Source: Marinococcus luteus_A (GTDB taxonomy: Bacteria > Bacillota > Bacilli > Bacillales > Marinococcaceae). From it: DNA of 64,000 nt. Below the pieces are notes generated by a model. The model was not told the origin of the DNA. It saw nothing but the letters and a program-made list of their open reading frames with translations, and ran no database searches. The stretch lies in assembly GCF_034497705.1 (NCBI RefSeq), contig NZ_JAXRUV010000004.1, positions 124,001 through 188,000 of the forward strand, given 5' to 3'. Position 1 is the first letter of the stretch. Every line of letters starts with the position of its first letter. The position numbers were made by a program, and so were the translations under genes. Shown here piece by piece: positions 7,939 to 16,172 of the stretch.

Positions 7939-9327
7939 TCACTTCCGCACTAATTTTGTGGCTACTTCCACATGTGTTGTCTGCGGGAACATGTCCACCG
8001 GCTGGGCTTCTACGACTTCGTATCCGCCCTCCACGAGGTGCTTTAAATCCCGGGCGAGTGTCGCCGGGTTACAGGAGACGTATACGATACGTTCGGGAGC
8101 TACCTCGAGCATCGTATCCAGCAGCTGTTCGTCGCAGCCCTTCCGCGGCGGATCCACAACAACAACGTCCGGACGAATCCCATTTGCTTTTACCCACCAC
8201 GGCATCACTTCCTCAGCTTTTCCTGTCGCAAAGGTTACGTTGTCAAAATGATTCAGCTGGGCGTTTCGCTTTGCATCACTCACGGCCTGCGGCACTACCT
8301 CTACGCCGTAGACTTCCCGGGCTTTTTCTGCGAGGAACAGCGAGATGGTTCCGATGCCGCAGTAAGCATCAATGACCGTTTCATGACCGCGCAGGTCCGC
8401 GTACTCCAGCGCTTTATCATACAGCGTTTTTGTCTGGACCGGGTTTACCTGATAAAAGGAACGCGCAGAAATCGCAAACTTCACTTCGCCAATGTGGTCG
8501 TAAATATAGTCTTCGCCCCACAGCGTTTTTGTCCGATCGCCGAAGATAACATTCGTTCGTTTCGTGTTCACGTTTTGAACGATGCTTGCCGTATCCTTTA
8601 CTTCGTCTCGGACAGCTTCAATAAAAGCCTGCTCCTCCGGGATCTTTTTGCCATTTGTAATAAGGACAATCATCAGCTGGCCGGTGGTTGGGGCGTAACG
8701 TGTCACGATGTGGCGGAGAAAGCCCCGTCCGTTTTCTTCATCATAGGCGCTCATGCCAAACCGGTCGGCAATGTCTTTTACCTGCTGAACGGCAGCGTCG
8801 TTTTCCTTCTGCTGAATGATACACTCATCCATGTCAATAATGTTATGTGTCCGTTTTTGGTAAAAGCCCGCTTTTAACCGGCCGTCCTCTTTTACACCGA
8901 TCGGCACCTGGGCCTTATTGCGGTAGCGCCACGGATCCTCCATCCCGATCGTATCGTGGACCACTGTTTCGTCGAGGCCGCCGATCCGTTCGAACGCATC
9001 CTTCACCTGTTTATGCTTATAGCGGAGCTGGGTATCGTAGGTCATATGCTGCAGCTGGCAGCCGCCGCATTTTACATAGATCGGGCAGGGCGCTTCGGTT
9101 CGTTCGCTGCTTTCTTCAAGAACAGTAATAAGCTTCGCGAAGCCGTAGCCTTTTTTTGTTTTAAGAACCTTCGCCTGAATACGCTCACCGGGCAGGGTGT
9201 ATGGGATAAACAACGCATACCCGTGGATTCTTCCGACCCCGTGTCCTTCGTGGGTTAAATCCTCAATTGTCGTTTCTATTAACTCATTTTTTTCTACCGG
9301 GGCTTCCGGCTTATTTTGCTTGCTCAT
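7939..9327 (-). CDS. rlmD: 23S rRNA (uracil-C5)-methyltransferase, RlmD/RlmCD (YefA) family
   Basis: The 462-residue protein is a SAM-dependent RNA m5U methyltransferase. It has an N-terminal TRAM domain (about 15-75), an Fe-S cluster-type cysteine set (CPIYVKCGGCQLQH, about 85-98), a Rossmann core with DAYCGIGTISLFLA, the DPPRKGC motif, and the catalytic cysteine in YVSCNPATLARDL. In B. subtilis the single enzyme RlmCD (YefA) modifies both U747 and U1939 and lies beside dgkB. Here the two are about 6 kb apart, separated by inserted genes. Whether this protein has dual specificity cannot be told from sequence. Confidence 0.92.
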   Translation of the reverse strand: MSKQNKPEAPVEKNELIETTIEDLTHEGHGVGRIHGYALFIPYTLPGERIQAKVLKTKKGYGFAKLITVLEESSERTEAPCPIYVKCGGCQLQHMTYDTQLRYKHKQVKDAFERIGGLDETVVHDTIGMEDPWRYRNKAQVPIGVKEDGRLKAGFYQKRTHNIIDMDECIIQQKENDAAVQQVKDIADRFGMSAYDEENGRGFLRHIVTRYAPTTGQLMIVLITNGKKIPEEQAFIEAVRDEVKDTASIVQNVNTKRTNVIFGDRTKTLWGEDYIYDHIGEVKFAISARSFYQVNPVQTKTLYDKALEYADLRGHETVIDAYCGIGTISLFLAEKAREVYGVEVVPQAVSDAKRNAQLNHFDNVTFATGKAEEVMPWWVKANGIRPDVVVVDPPRKGCDEQLLDTMLEVAPERIVYVSCNPATLARDLKHLVEGGYEVVEAQPVDMFPQTTHVEVATKLVRK

Positions 9328-9455
9328 TATTTCGTTCCTTCCGTTCGTTCTAGTCTGTCAAAAAAATTGTAACACAGGAGTGGTTTGGCGTCCGTCTGTT
9401 CGCACGCTATAATATAGGAATATATAAGCAAATGAAAAAGAACGGAGAGATACAT

Positions 9456-9953
9456 ATGGATATCCGTCTGATTGAACCATCGGATGCGAACGTTCACCTG
9501 GCGTTCAGCCAGCAGCTCGACAATGAAACATCGTATATGCTGATGGAGCCGGGAGAACGCAGGCCAACGGCCGAACAGCATCAGCATATGGTAAACGAGT
9601 TTATTATGAAGGACCGTCTTGTGCTTTTTATTGTGGAAGACGCGGGTATGGTCGTTGGACACGTGATGGGTGTCGGTGGCAGCACCATCCGCAACTGCCG
9701 GACCGCCTCTGTTGTTATAGGGATTCTGCCGGCCTATCAGCGTCTGGGTCTTGGAAGACGGCTGCTTGAGCGTATCGAAGCATGGGCTGAAAAGCGCGGG
9801 CTTCACCGTCTGGAGCTGACCGTAATAGAAGAAAACACCGGGGCGCGTGCGCTCTATGAACGCTTCGGCTTTCAGATTGAAGGGATTAAACAGGACTCGC
9901 TTTTCGCTCACGGGGCGTACGTCAATGAAATTATGATGGCTAAGCTGCTGTAG
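9456..9953 (+). CDS. GNAT-family N-acetyltransferase
   Basis: An ATG at 9432 opens the frame, but GGAGAG lies inside that extension and is well placed for the ATG at 9456, giving 165 residues (MDIRLIEPSDANVHL). The acetyl-CoA-binding motif A is clear in GILPAYQRLGLGRRLLERIE, followed by LTVIEENTGARALYERFGF, the usual GNAT end pattern. The acceptor substrate is unknown. The K+ channel gene follows after 15 bp, so the two are probably co-transcribed. Confidence 0.85.
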   Translation: MDIRLIEPSDANVHLAFSQQLDNETSYMLMEPGERRPTAEQHQHMVNEFIMKDRLVLFIVEDAGMVVGHVMGVGGSTIRNCRTASVVIGILPAYQRLGLGRRLLERIEAWAEKRGLHRLELTVIEENTGARALYERFGFQIEGIKQDSLFAHGAYVNEIMMAKLL

Positions 9954-9968
9954 AAAGGAGCACCAACC

Positions 9969-10694
9969 TTGCGCATCTCATTTGAAGCAATTTATGAGCT
10001 GATTCTTGCCGCTCTCTTAATATTTTCTTTAACGGTGGATCTGCCTCCTGACCAGTCCAGGTCGCTCGATTTATTTATTTACGTGTTGTTTGTGATTGAT
10101 TTCGGCGTCCGTTTTTTTGCAAGCGACAACAAGTGGCAGTATATTAAAAGCAATCCGCTCGAGTTGATCGCTATCTTGCCGCTCGGAGAAATTTTCCGGG
10201 CTGCCCGTCTCATCCGGCTGCTGAAAGTCCTGCGGCTGATCGTGCTTTTCAGCCGCAGGCATTCTTTGCTTGATGTGTTTTTCTCTAAATATCAAGTGGA
10301 CCGGGCAGTGATCATTGTCGGCGTGCTGCTGTTTGCTGCCAGTCTCTCGATGCGCTGGATTGAACCTGACTTTCATACATACGAAGAAGCGCTCTGGTGG
10401 GCCGTCGTGACAACGACTACGGTCGGGTACGGCGACTTTTATCCGGTAACGACTGCCGGCCGGATTATTGCAAGCATTCTGATGATCGTCGGCATCGGAC
10501 TGATCGGTATTGTTACCGGCACCGTAGCTGCCTTTTTCTCCCACGATCACCGCACGCTTCCTCCGGAAGCCCGGCACGTACAGGAAACGCTAAACCGTTA
10601 CCCGGAGCTTACAGCCAAAGAGATGGATGATATGATCGCTTCGCTTGAAAAGTGGAAGGAACGCTACAAAAAAGAGGAAGATCAATCATCGTAA
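9969..10694 (+). CDS. Six-transmembrane voltage-sensor-type potassium channel
   Basis: Start is TTG at 9969, eight bases after AAGGAG. The 241-residue protein has the Kv-like layout: S1 (about 8-22), S2 (34-50), S3 (64-73), an S4-like helix with spaced positive charges (R77, R80, R83, K86, R89), S5 (113-126), a pore loop with the K+ selectivity filter TVGYGD at 151-156, and S6 (165-190). A short charged cytoplasmic tail follows, with no RCK/TrkA nucleotide-binding domain, so gating is probably by voltage or an unseen partner. Its 3' end overlaps the convergent acetyltransferase gene by 13 bp. Confidence 0.9.
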   Translation: MRISFEAIYELILAALLIFSLTVDLPPDQSRSLDLFIYVLFVIDFGVRFFASDNKWQYIKSNPLELIAILPLGEIFRAARLIRLLKVLRLIVLFSRRHSLLDVFFSKYQVDRAVIIVGVLLFAASLSMRWIEPDFHTYEEALWWAVVTTTTVGYGDFYPVTTAGRIIASILMIVGIGLIGIVTGTVAAFFSHDHRTLPPEARHVQETLNRYPELTAKEMDDMIASLEKWKERYKKEEDQSS

Positions 10695-11206
10695 TTGTCT
10701 TCCTCTTCTACGCCCACCACCTGGCTGCGGCGTTCAAGCAGCACTACGTCGCGCCAGCGTCCCTGCATCTTGCCAATACGCTCCCGGACGCCTACCTCCC
10801 GGAAGCCTTTGCGCCGGTGGATACGCAGGCTATAGTCATTTTCCGGAAAAATGCCGGCCTGCAGCGTCCAATAGCCTTCCGTCTCTGCTTTTTCAATTAA
10901 TGCTTCCAGAAGCGTTCCACCTACTCCGCGCCCGCGTTCATCCTGGTGAATATAGACACTTGTTTCGCCTACACCTTCATATACTTCCCGGCCGGAAACC
11001 GGGGCGAGCGCGGCCCAGCCGATTACTTTTTCAGTTGTAGTGTCGATAGCAACAAGACGGCAGGCCAAGTCGTGCGTCGCTGACCAAAGCTCCCATGACG
11101 GCGCCTCCGTTTCAAATGTCGCATGCTCACTCATAATTCCCATTTCGTATATGTCCCGGACTTCAGGCCAATGCTCCTTCTGCATTCTCGCTATGTAATA
11201 GTCCAC
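10682..11206 (-). CDS. GNAT acetyltransferase of the phosphinothricin acetyltransferase-like group
   Basis: The 174-residue protein starts at GTG 11206 after GGGGGAG. It shows the features of the PAT/YwnH branch: a CoA-binding motif SVYIHQDERGRGVGGTLLEA, followed by LQAGIFPENDYSLRIHRRKGF and GKMQGRWRDVVLLERR. Members acetylate small amines or amino-acid analogues such as methionine sulfoximine; the native substrate here is unknown. The gene is transcribed towards the K+ channel gene and overlaps its 3' end. Confidence 0.85.
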   Translation of the reverse strand: MDYYIARMQKEHWPEVRDIYEMGIMSEHATFETEAPSWELWSATHDLACRLVAIDTTTEKVIGWAALAPVSGREVYEGVGETSVYIHQDERGRGVGGTLLEALIEKAETEGYWTLQAGIFPENDYSLRIHRRKGFREVGVRERIGKMQGRWRDVVLLERRSQVVGVEEEDNYDD

Positions 11207-11378
11207 GTGCTTCTCCCCCTTATCCTGCTTTTTTTCCTAGAATAACATACCTGTTTTTCTTTTGTTTGTTCCAGCATCCGCCTGTAGGTTGTTTACAATT
11301 CAATGAACAAAGGAATACTTTTCACGTAACCTATCTCTCTGCCACAGTGAATTTTACTTATGAAAAGGACGTGTTCGC

Positions 11379-12359
11379 ATGAAGTACCGTCGATTAGGGA
11401 ACTCCGGCGTAAAAGTAAGTGAAATAGGCCTTGGAAGCTGGCTTACCTACGGCTCCTCCGTGGAGGGCCAGACTGCTGGTAATATTATTCACCATGCATA
11501 TGAAAACGGCATTAATTTTTTTGACACGGCGAACGTCTACAATAAAGGAGAAGCGGAAAAGGTCGTAGGCAAAGCTTTAAGCTCCTACAGCCGTGACAGC
11601 TACGTGCTGGCTTCGAAGGTGTATTTTCCAATGGGAGACGGGCCGAACGACCGCGGACTCTCCCGCAAGCACATCATGGAGCAGTGCGATGCCAGCCTGC
11701 AGCGGCTCGGTACGGATTATATGGATTTGTATCAGTGCCACCGCTATGACCCTGATACCCCGCTGGAGGAAACGCTGATGGCGCTTGATGACCTTGTGCG
11801 CCAGGGTAAAATTTTGTACTACGGCTTCAGCGAATGGTCTGGCACCCAGATCAGCGATGCGGCACATATTGCCGATAAACGAAACCTTCATCGGCCGGTA
11901 TCGAACCAGCCAATCTACAATATGCTCGTACGCTACATCGAAAAAGAGGTTCTTCCGATCAGCGAACGCGAAGGGCTAGGACAGGTTGTCTTTTCCCCGC
12001 TTGCCCAGGGCATTTTAACCGGCAAATACCGTCCGGGCGAACAGCCTCCGTCCGACAGCCGTGCTGCCAATTCAAATATTAATTTTGCAATGGAGAAGTT
12101 CATGGACGACCGCATTCTCGAAAATGTCGTAAAACTGGAGAATTTAGCCCGTAATGAGCTCGGTGTTAAGCTTTCCCAGCTCGCCCTCGCCTGGATTCTT
12201 CGAAAACCTGGCGTAAGCTCGACCATTGTTGGAGCGAGCCGTCCCGAACAGCTCGAAGAAAATTTAAAAGCTGCGGAGCTTGAGCTGCCGGACAATCTGC
12301 TCGATGAAATCGACAGCACCCTTCAGGAAATTGAAGATGTTACCTCCAGGCTTCATTAA
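11379..12359 (+). CDS. Aldo/keto reductase (Kv-beta/YhdN-like)
   Basis: The 326-residue NADPH-dependent (beta/alpha)8-barrel oxidoreductase starts MKYRRLGNSGVKVSEIGLGS. The catalytic tetrad is intact: D49, Y54, K80 and H121 (in CHRYD). The C-terminal cofactor motif STIVGASRPEQLEENLKA is also present. It belongs to the branch containing potassium-channel beta subunits and B. subtilis YhdN. The channel gene lies upstream, separated by one gene on the other strand, so a functional link would be speculative. Substrate unknown. Confidence 0.9.
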   Translation: MKYRRLGNSGVKVSEIGLGSWLTYGSSVEGQTAGNIIHHAYENGINFFDTANVYNKGEAEKVVGKALSSYSRDSYVLASKVYFPMGDGPNDRGLSRKHIMEQCDASLQRLGTDYMDLYQCHRYDPDTPLEETLMALDDLVRQGKILYYGFSEWSGTQISDAAHIADKRNLHRPVSNQPIYNMLVRYIEKEVLPISEREGLGQVVFSPLAQGILTGKYRPGEQPPSDSRAANSNINFAMEKFMDDRILENVVKLENLARNELGVKLSQLALAWILRKPGVSSTIVGASRPEQLEENLKAAELELPDNLLDEIDSTLQEIEDVTSRLH

Positions 12360-12411
12360 ACACTATGCCGCCGCAGCCGGCGGGATTATTTTTATATACA
12401 GAACTTCTATA

Positions 12412-12440
12412 TTTTCATTATTTTTAAATGGTGCTATAAT
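12412..12440 (+). promoter_or_regulatory. Probable sigma-A promoter of the aldehyde dehydrogenase gene
   Basis: A perfect -10 TATAAT lies at 12435-12440, with a weak -35 (TTTTCA, 12412-12417) 17 bp upstream. It is the only good promoter in the 132-bp gap. Confidence 0.6.
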
Positions 12441-12447
12441 GAACTTG

Positions 12448-12461
12448 TGTAAGCGTTTCCA
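12448..12461 (+). promoter_or_regulatory. cre site (CcpA operator)
   Basis: TGTAAGCGTTTCCA matches the consensus TGWAARCGNTWNCA at every position. It begins 8 bp after the -10 box and so covers or follows the transcription start, where CcpA binding represses. This predicts catabolite repression of the aldehyde dehydrogenase-DUF779 unit. Confidence 0.8.
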
Positions 12462-12491
12462 ATTTTTCTCTAAAACGAAGGAGGATTTTGC

Positions 12492-14015
12492 ATGAGATAC
12501 GATGCACCAAACACCCCCGAAAGCCTGGTACATTTTAAAAACAAATACGATAACTTTATTGGAGGCGAATACAGAGCACCGGCTCAGGGCGAATATTTTG
12601 ATAACGTCAGTCCGGTTACCGGTACCGTTTTCTGCCAGATTGCCCGTTCAACGAAAGAGGACGTTGATGCGGCAGTGGCAGCAGCCAATAAAGCGAAGGA
12701 AGCATGGGGCAAAACGTCCACGACCGAACGCTCCAATATTTTAAATAAAATGGCGAACCGGATGGAAGAAAACCTTGAAATGCTTGCCGTTGCCGAAACT
12801 TGGGAAAACGGCAAAGCTGTCAGGGAAACACTAAATGCTGATATCCCTCTTGCCATCGATCATCTTCGCTACTTCGCGGGCGTTATTCGTGCCCAGGAAG
12901 GAACAATAGGCCAGATCGACGATGACACTGTAGCATATCATTTCCACGAGCCGCTCGGCGTTGTCGGCCAGATTATTCCGTGGAACTTCCCGATTCTTAT
13001 GGGGATCTGGAAAATCGCTCCTGCGCTTGCTGCCGGCAACTGCATCGTTCTCAAACCGGCTGAACAGACACCAGCGTCGATTTACAAGGTGCTTGAGCTC
13101 GTTGAAGACCTTCTGCCGCCAGGCGTTCTGAACGTAGTGAGCGGCTTCGGGGTTGAAGCCGGCAAACCGCTTGCCCAGCACGAGGGCATTGATAAAGTGG
13201 CATTTACCGGGGAAACGACGACCGGACGACTGATTATGCAGTACGCTTCAGAAAATATAATTCCGGTAACGCTCGAGCTTGGCGGCAAATCACCGAATAT
13301 TTTCTTTGAAGACGTAATGGCCGAAGACGATTCGTATCTAGACAAAGCGATCGAAGGCTTCGTCATGTTTGCCTTGAATCAGGGGGAAGTGTGCACGTGT
13401 CCATCCCGTGCTCTCATTCAGGAATCCATTTATGATAAATTTATTGAACGGGCTATTGAACGCGTGAAAGCCATCAACGTCGGTCATCCGCTCGACACCG
13501 ACACGATGATGGGCGCCCAGGCTTCCAAGGAGCAGCTCGATAAAATCCTTTCCTATCTCGATATCGGGAAACAGGAAGGTGCAGAGGTTCTAGTCGGCGG
13601 TGAAGCAGCCCAGGTCGACGATGAAGACCGTTCACAGGGATACTATGTACAGCCAACCGTATTTAAAGGCCACAACAAAATGCGCGTGTTCCAGGAGGAA
13701 ATCTTCGGGCCTGTGCTGAGTGTGACTACCTTTAAAACTAAGGAAGAAGCAATGGAAATCGCCAACGATACGCTGTACGGACTTGGCGCCGGCGTCTGGT
13801 CGCGTGATATGAACACCGCATACCGGTTCGGACGCGCAATCCAGGCAGGCCGTGTATGGACTAACTGCTTCCATGACTATCCGGCTCATGCAGCCTTTGG
13901 TGGCTATAAAAAATCAGGTATTGGCCGGGAGAACCACAAAATGATGCTCGGCCATTACCAGCAGACGAAAAACCTTCTGGTCAGCTATAGCGAACAGCCG
14001 AAAGGATTCTTTTAA
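12492..14015 (+). CDS. NAD-dependent aldehyde dehydrogenase (acetaldehyde dehydrogenase II type)
   Basis: The 507-residue protein oxidises an aldehyde to the acid, acetaldehyde being the usual substrate of the AldB/ExaC branch. Key features are the coenzyme-binding PWNFPILMGIWKIAPALAAG, the general base E262 in LELGGKSPN, and the catalytic cysteine C301 in NQGEVCTCPSR, with the additional C303 typical of this branch. AAGGAGG precedes ATG 12492. The downstream DUF779 gene is its usual partner. A promoter with a cre site lies just upstream, so expression should rise when preferred sugars are gone. Confidence 0.93.
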   Translation: MRYDAPNTPESLVHFKNKYDNFIGGEYRAPAQGEYFDNVSPVTGTVFCQIARSTKEDVDAAVAAANKAKEAWGKTSTTERSNILNKMANRMEENLEMLAVAETWENGKAVRETLNADIPLAIDHLRYFAGVIRAQEGTIGQIDDDTVAYHFHEPLGVVGQIIPWNFPILMGIWKIAPALAAGNCIVLKPAEQTPASIYKVLELVEDLLPPGVLNVVSGFGVEAGKPLAQHEGIDKVAFTGETTTGRLIMQYASENIIPVTLELGGKSPNIFFEDVMAEDDSYLDKAIEGFVMFALNQGEVCTCPSRALIQESIYDKFIERAIERVKAINVGHPLDTDTMMGAQASKEQLDKILSYLDIGKQEGAEVLVGGEAAQVDDEDRSQGYYVQPTVFKGHNKMRVFQEEIFGPVLSVTTFKTKEEAMEIANDTLYGLGAGVWSRDMNTAYRFGRAIQAGRVWTNCFHDYPAHAAFGGYKKSGIGRENHKMMLGHYQQTKNLLVSYSEQPKGFF

Positions 14016-14054
14016 GCGCACGGCGACCGGAAGCATTAAAAAGGAGGATGTCTC

Positions 14055-14426
14055 ATGGCAGTAGAGCGTGTAACCGCTACTGACGCTGCCCTTGAACTAA
14101 TCAACAGATTGACAAAACGGCACGGTCCGTTAATGTTTCACCAGTCCGGCGGCTGCTGCGACGGCAGCGCCCCGATGTGCTATCCGGAAGGCGACTTTAA
14201 AACCGGCAACAGTGACATGTATATGGGAGATATCGGCGGGGCCCCATTTTATATGTCGAAGGATCAATTTGAATACTGGAAGCACACGCAGCTGATTATT
14301 GATGTTGTTGACGGCCGGGGCGGGATGTTTTCCCTTGAAGGACCAGAGGGCAAACGGTTTTTAACCCGCTCACGGGTATTTTCCGAAGAAGAACGCACAG
14401 AGCTCGAACAAAATTCCACTGTTTAA
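14055..14426 (+). CDS. DUF779 protein, partner of aldehyde dehydrogenase
   Basis: The 123-residue protein has the conserved Cys/Ser-rich segment HQSGGCCDGSAPMCYPEG (about residues 32-49) typical of DUF779, a family repeatedly found next to acetaldehyde dehydrogenase II genes. The three cysteines could bind metal or a thiol cofactor; this is inference. AAGGAGG precedes ATG 14055, 39 bp after the dehydrogenase stop codon, and a terminator follows, so the two genes form one unit. The biochemical role is not established. Confidence 0.85.
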   Translation: MAVERVTATDAALELINRLTKRHGPLMFHQSGGCCDGSAPMCYPEGDFKTGNSDMYMGDIGGAPFYMSKDQFEYWKHTQLIIDVVDGRGGMFSLEGPEGKRFLTRSRVFSEEERTELEQNSTV

Positions 14427-14434
14427 ACATCCAG

Positions 14435-14464
14435 GCATTCTGCATTTGCGCAGAATGCTTTTTT
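14435..14464 (+). terminator. Rho-independent terminator of the aldehyde dehydrogenase unit
   Basis: The stem GCATTCTGC/GCAGAATGC has a six-base loop and is followed by six T residues. Confidence 0.9.
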
Positions 14465-14568
14465 CTGTCTGGTGTGCCTATTGTCATTTTAAGTATTTCT
14501 TATTATTCTATAATTAACAAAGAAATAAGCACCGTTTGAGGGCGCGCTACAGTAAAGGATGAAGGCCT

Positions 14569-15141
14569 ATGCATCATTCATCAACATCACCGTTCCGACC
14601 CTTCCCCACCCTGGAAACGTCAAGGCTCCGGCTACGGGCCCTGCGTTATTCAGATCTTGAAGATATTTACGAATACGCCTCCAATCCGTTGGTCTCCCGC
14701 AACGTTTTATGGGACACCCACAGAAGCCGTGGGGAAACAAAAGATTTTCTGGATATCACGATGAATTCCTATAAATACGGCGACCGGGCGCCATTTGGCA
14801 TCGAACGCAAGGACTCCGGCAAAGTAATTGGCACCATCGATTTTGTGCATTGGGACCGGGGCCATGCCAACGGGGAAATTGGCTATACGCTCGCCCCGGA
14901 TCATTGGAACCAGGGGTTCGGATCGGAAGCAGCACGGGAGATTATCCGCTTCGGCTTTGAAGATATGGGCCTCCACCGGATTGAAGCCCGGTGTTTTACC
15001 GAAAATACAGCATCCGCCAAGGTGATGGAAAAGGTCGGCATGGTGCATGAAGGCACACTGCGCCGCTCGCTGTTGATTCAAGGGGTACGGCGGGATGTGA
15101 TGATTTACGCTATTTTAAAAACAGAATGGAAAAGCTATTAA
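14569..15141 (+). CDS. RimJ/RimL-family GNAT acetyltransferase
   Basis: The 190-residue protein begins with the family opening FPTLETSRLRLRALRYSDLED and contains IGYTLAPDHWNQGFGSEAAREII (CoA motif A) and the late motif ENTASAKVMEKVGM. These are typical of protein or peptide alpha-amino acetyltransferases of the ribosomal-protein-alanine type. The target is unknown. It is flanked by terminators and so monocistronic, with AAAGGATG upstream of ATG 14569. Confidence 0.85.
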   Translation: MHHSSTSPFRPFPTLETSRLRLRALRYSDLEDIYEYASNPLVSRNVLWDTHRSRGETKDFLDITMNSYKYGDRAPFGIERKDSGKVIGTIDFVHWDRGHANGEIGYTLAPDHWNQGFGSEAAREIIRFGFEDMGLHRIEARCFTENTASAKVMEKVGMVHEGTLRRSLLIQGVRRDVMIYAILKTEWKSY

Positions 15142-15170
15142 AAAAACAGCCGACAATGCGGCTGTTTTTT
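15141..15170. terminator. Bidirectional terminator between convergent genes
   Basis: AAAAAACAGCCG pairs perfectly with CGGCTGTTTTTT around a six-base loop. A-tract and T-tract flanks make it work for both the rightward GNAT gene and leftward dgkB, whose stop codon it touches. Confidence 0.9.
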
Positions 15171-16056
15171 ATGGGCAGAACAGTTCGATATGCTGGTACA
15201 AATTTTCAAACGTCGCCGGCAGATGGCCGCCGTATTCCCCGTCAAGATTCAGCTGCATGTCTTCTTTAGCCTCTATACGCAGCTGTTTTGCTTTAAAGTA
15301 TTTAATTTTAGGATTTTCCAGATGCCTTCCTCGCAAAGCCTGACGTAGCAGCTGGCTGAATTCAAACATCGTCATTTTCTGTACAATCAGCACATCAAAA
15401 TAACCGTCATTGTACTCTGCCTGGGGAAGAAGTTTTTCAAAACCACCGACGGAGTTAGTGTTGGATACGAGAAACATTGTAATTTCTTCCTCGAGAAGCT
15501 TTCCATCGTATTCAACAGTGGCCATCTGCGGATGCAGGGACCAGAATTTTTCAAACCCTTTAATGAAATAGGCGGCCTGCCCCAGTGCCGTTTTCAGCCC
15601 TTTCGGGGTGTCATAGGTAAGCTCCGTCAGCTTCCCTCCCGCAGCAATATTAATAAAGTACGATCCGTTCGCCTTTCCTATATCAATGACCTGGGTGCGT
15701 CCGCGCGCAAATACGTCGCAGACCTCTTTAATTTCTTTTCCCTGCAGTCCGAGAGCCCGGGCAAAATCATTCGTCGTTCCGGCAGGGATAAGTCCTACTC
15801 TGGGGCGCCACTCCTGTTCAGCGATCCCATTAATGACCTCAAAAATAGTTCCATCTCCACCTGCGGCAATTACGGCTTCGAACCCATCCTTTGAGGCGCG
15901 CCGTGCCTCCTCCCGGGCGTCCCCCTCCCCACGGGTCATAAAGGCCGACGTTTCGTAACCTGCCTGCTCCATCCGGTCTAATATATAAGGCACCTGCCGC
16001 TCCATCTGCTCTCTTCCAGACGTTGGATTGTAAATTACTCTCGCTCGTTTTCGCAT
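15169..16056 (-). CDS. dgkB: Diacylglycerol kinase, soluble DgkB type
   Basis: The 295-residue lipid kinase phosphorylates diacylglycerol released in lipoteichoic acid synthesis, returning it to phosphatidate. The nucleotide-binding GGDGT (in AVIAAGGDGTIFEVINGI, about residues 60-77) and the PAGTTNDFARALGL motif (about 97-110) are intact, as is the C-terminal NLDGE segment. In B. subtilis dgkB (yerQ) lies between gatB and rlmCD; the same order holds here with extra genes between. It lies immediately downstream of the AT-rich islet, on the same strand as the PlcR-like regulator. Confidence 0.92.
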   Translation of the reverse strand: MRKRARVIYNPTSGREQMERQVPYILDRMEQAGYETSAFMTRGEGDAREEARRASKDGFEAVIAAGGDGTIFEVINGIAEQEWRPRVGLIPAGTTNDFARALGLQGKEIKEVCDVFARGRTQVIDIGKANGSYFINIAAGGKLTELTYDTPKGLKTALGQAAYFIKGFEKFWSLHPQMATVEYDGKLLEEEITMFLVSNTNSVGGFEKLLPQAEYNDGYFDVLIVQKMTMFEFSQLLRQALRGRHLENPKIKYFKAKQLRIEAKEDMQLNLDGEYGGHLPATFENLYQHIELFCP

Positions 16057-16172
16057 ATTATAACCCCTATTACATCGAAGATTTCAATTCATTTGGCTAA
16101 TATATAAAAGAACTATCTTTGTCTCTCATTGTTACATGCGTTACTAATTAATTGTATACTATTGTTAATTCA

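Noticed and set aside
8248..8877. 209-codon plus-strand frame opposite the rRNA methyltransferase
   Set aside because: It is an antisense shadow of a conserved gene with intact motifs; no start signal.
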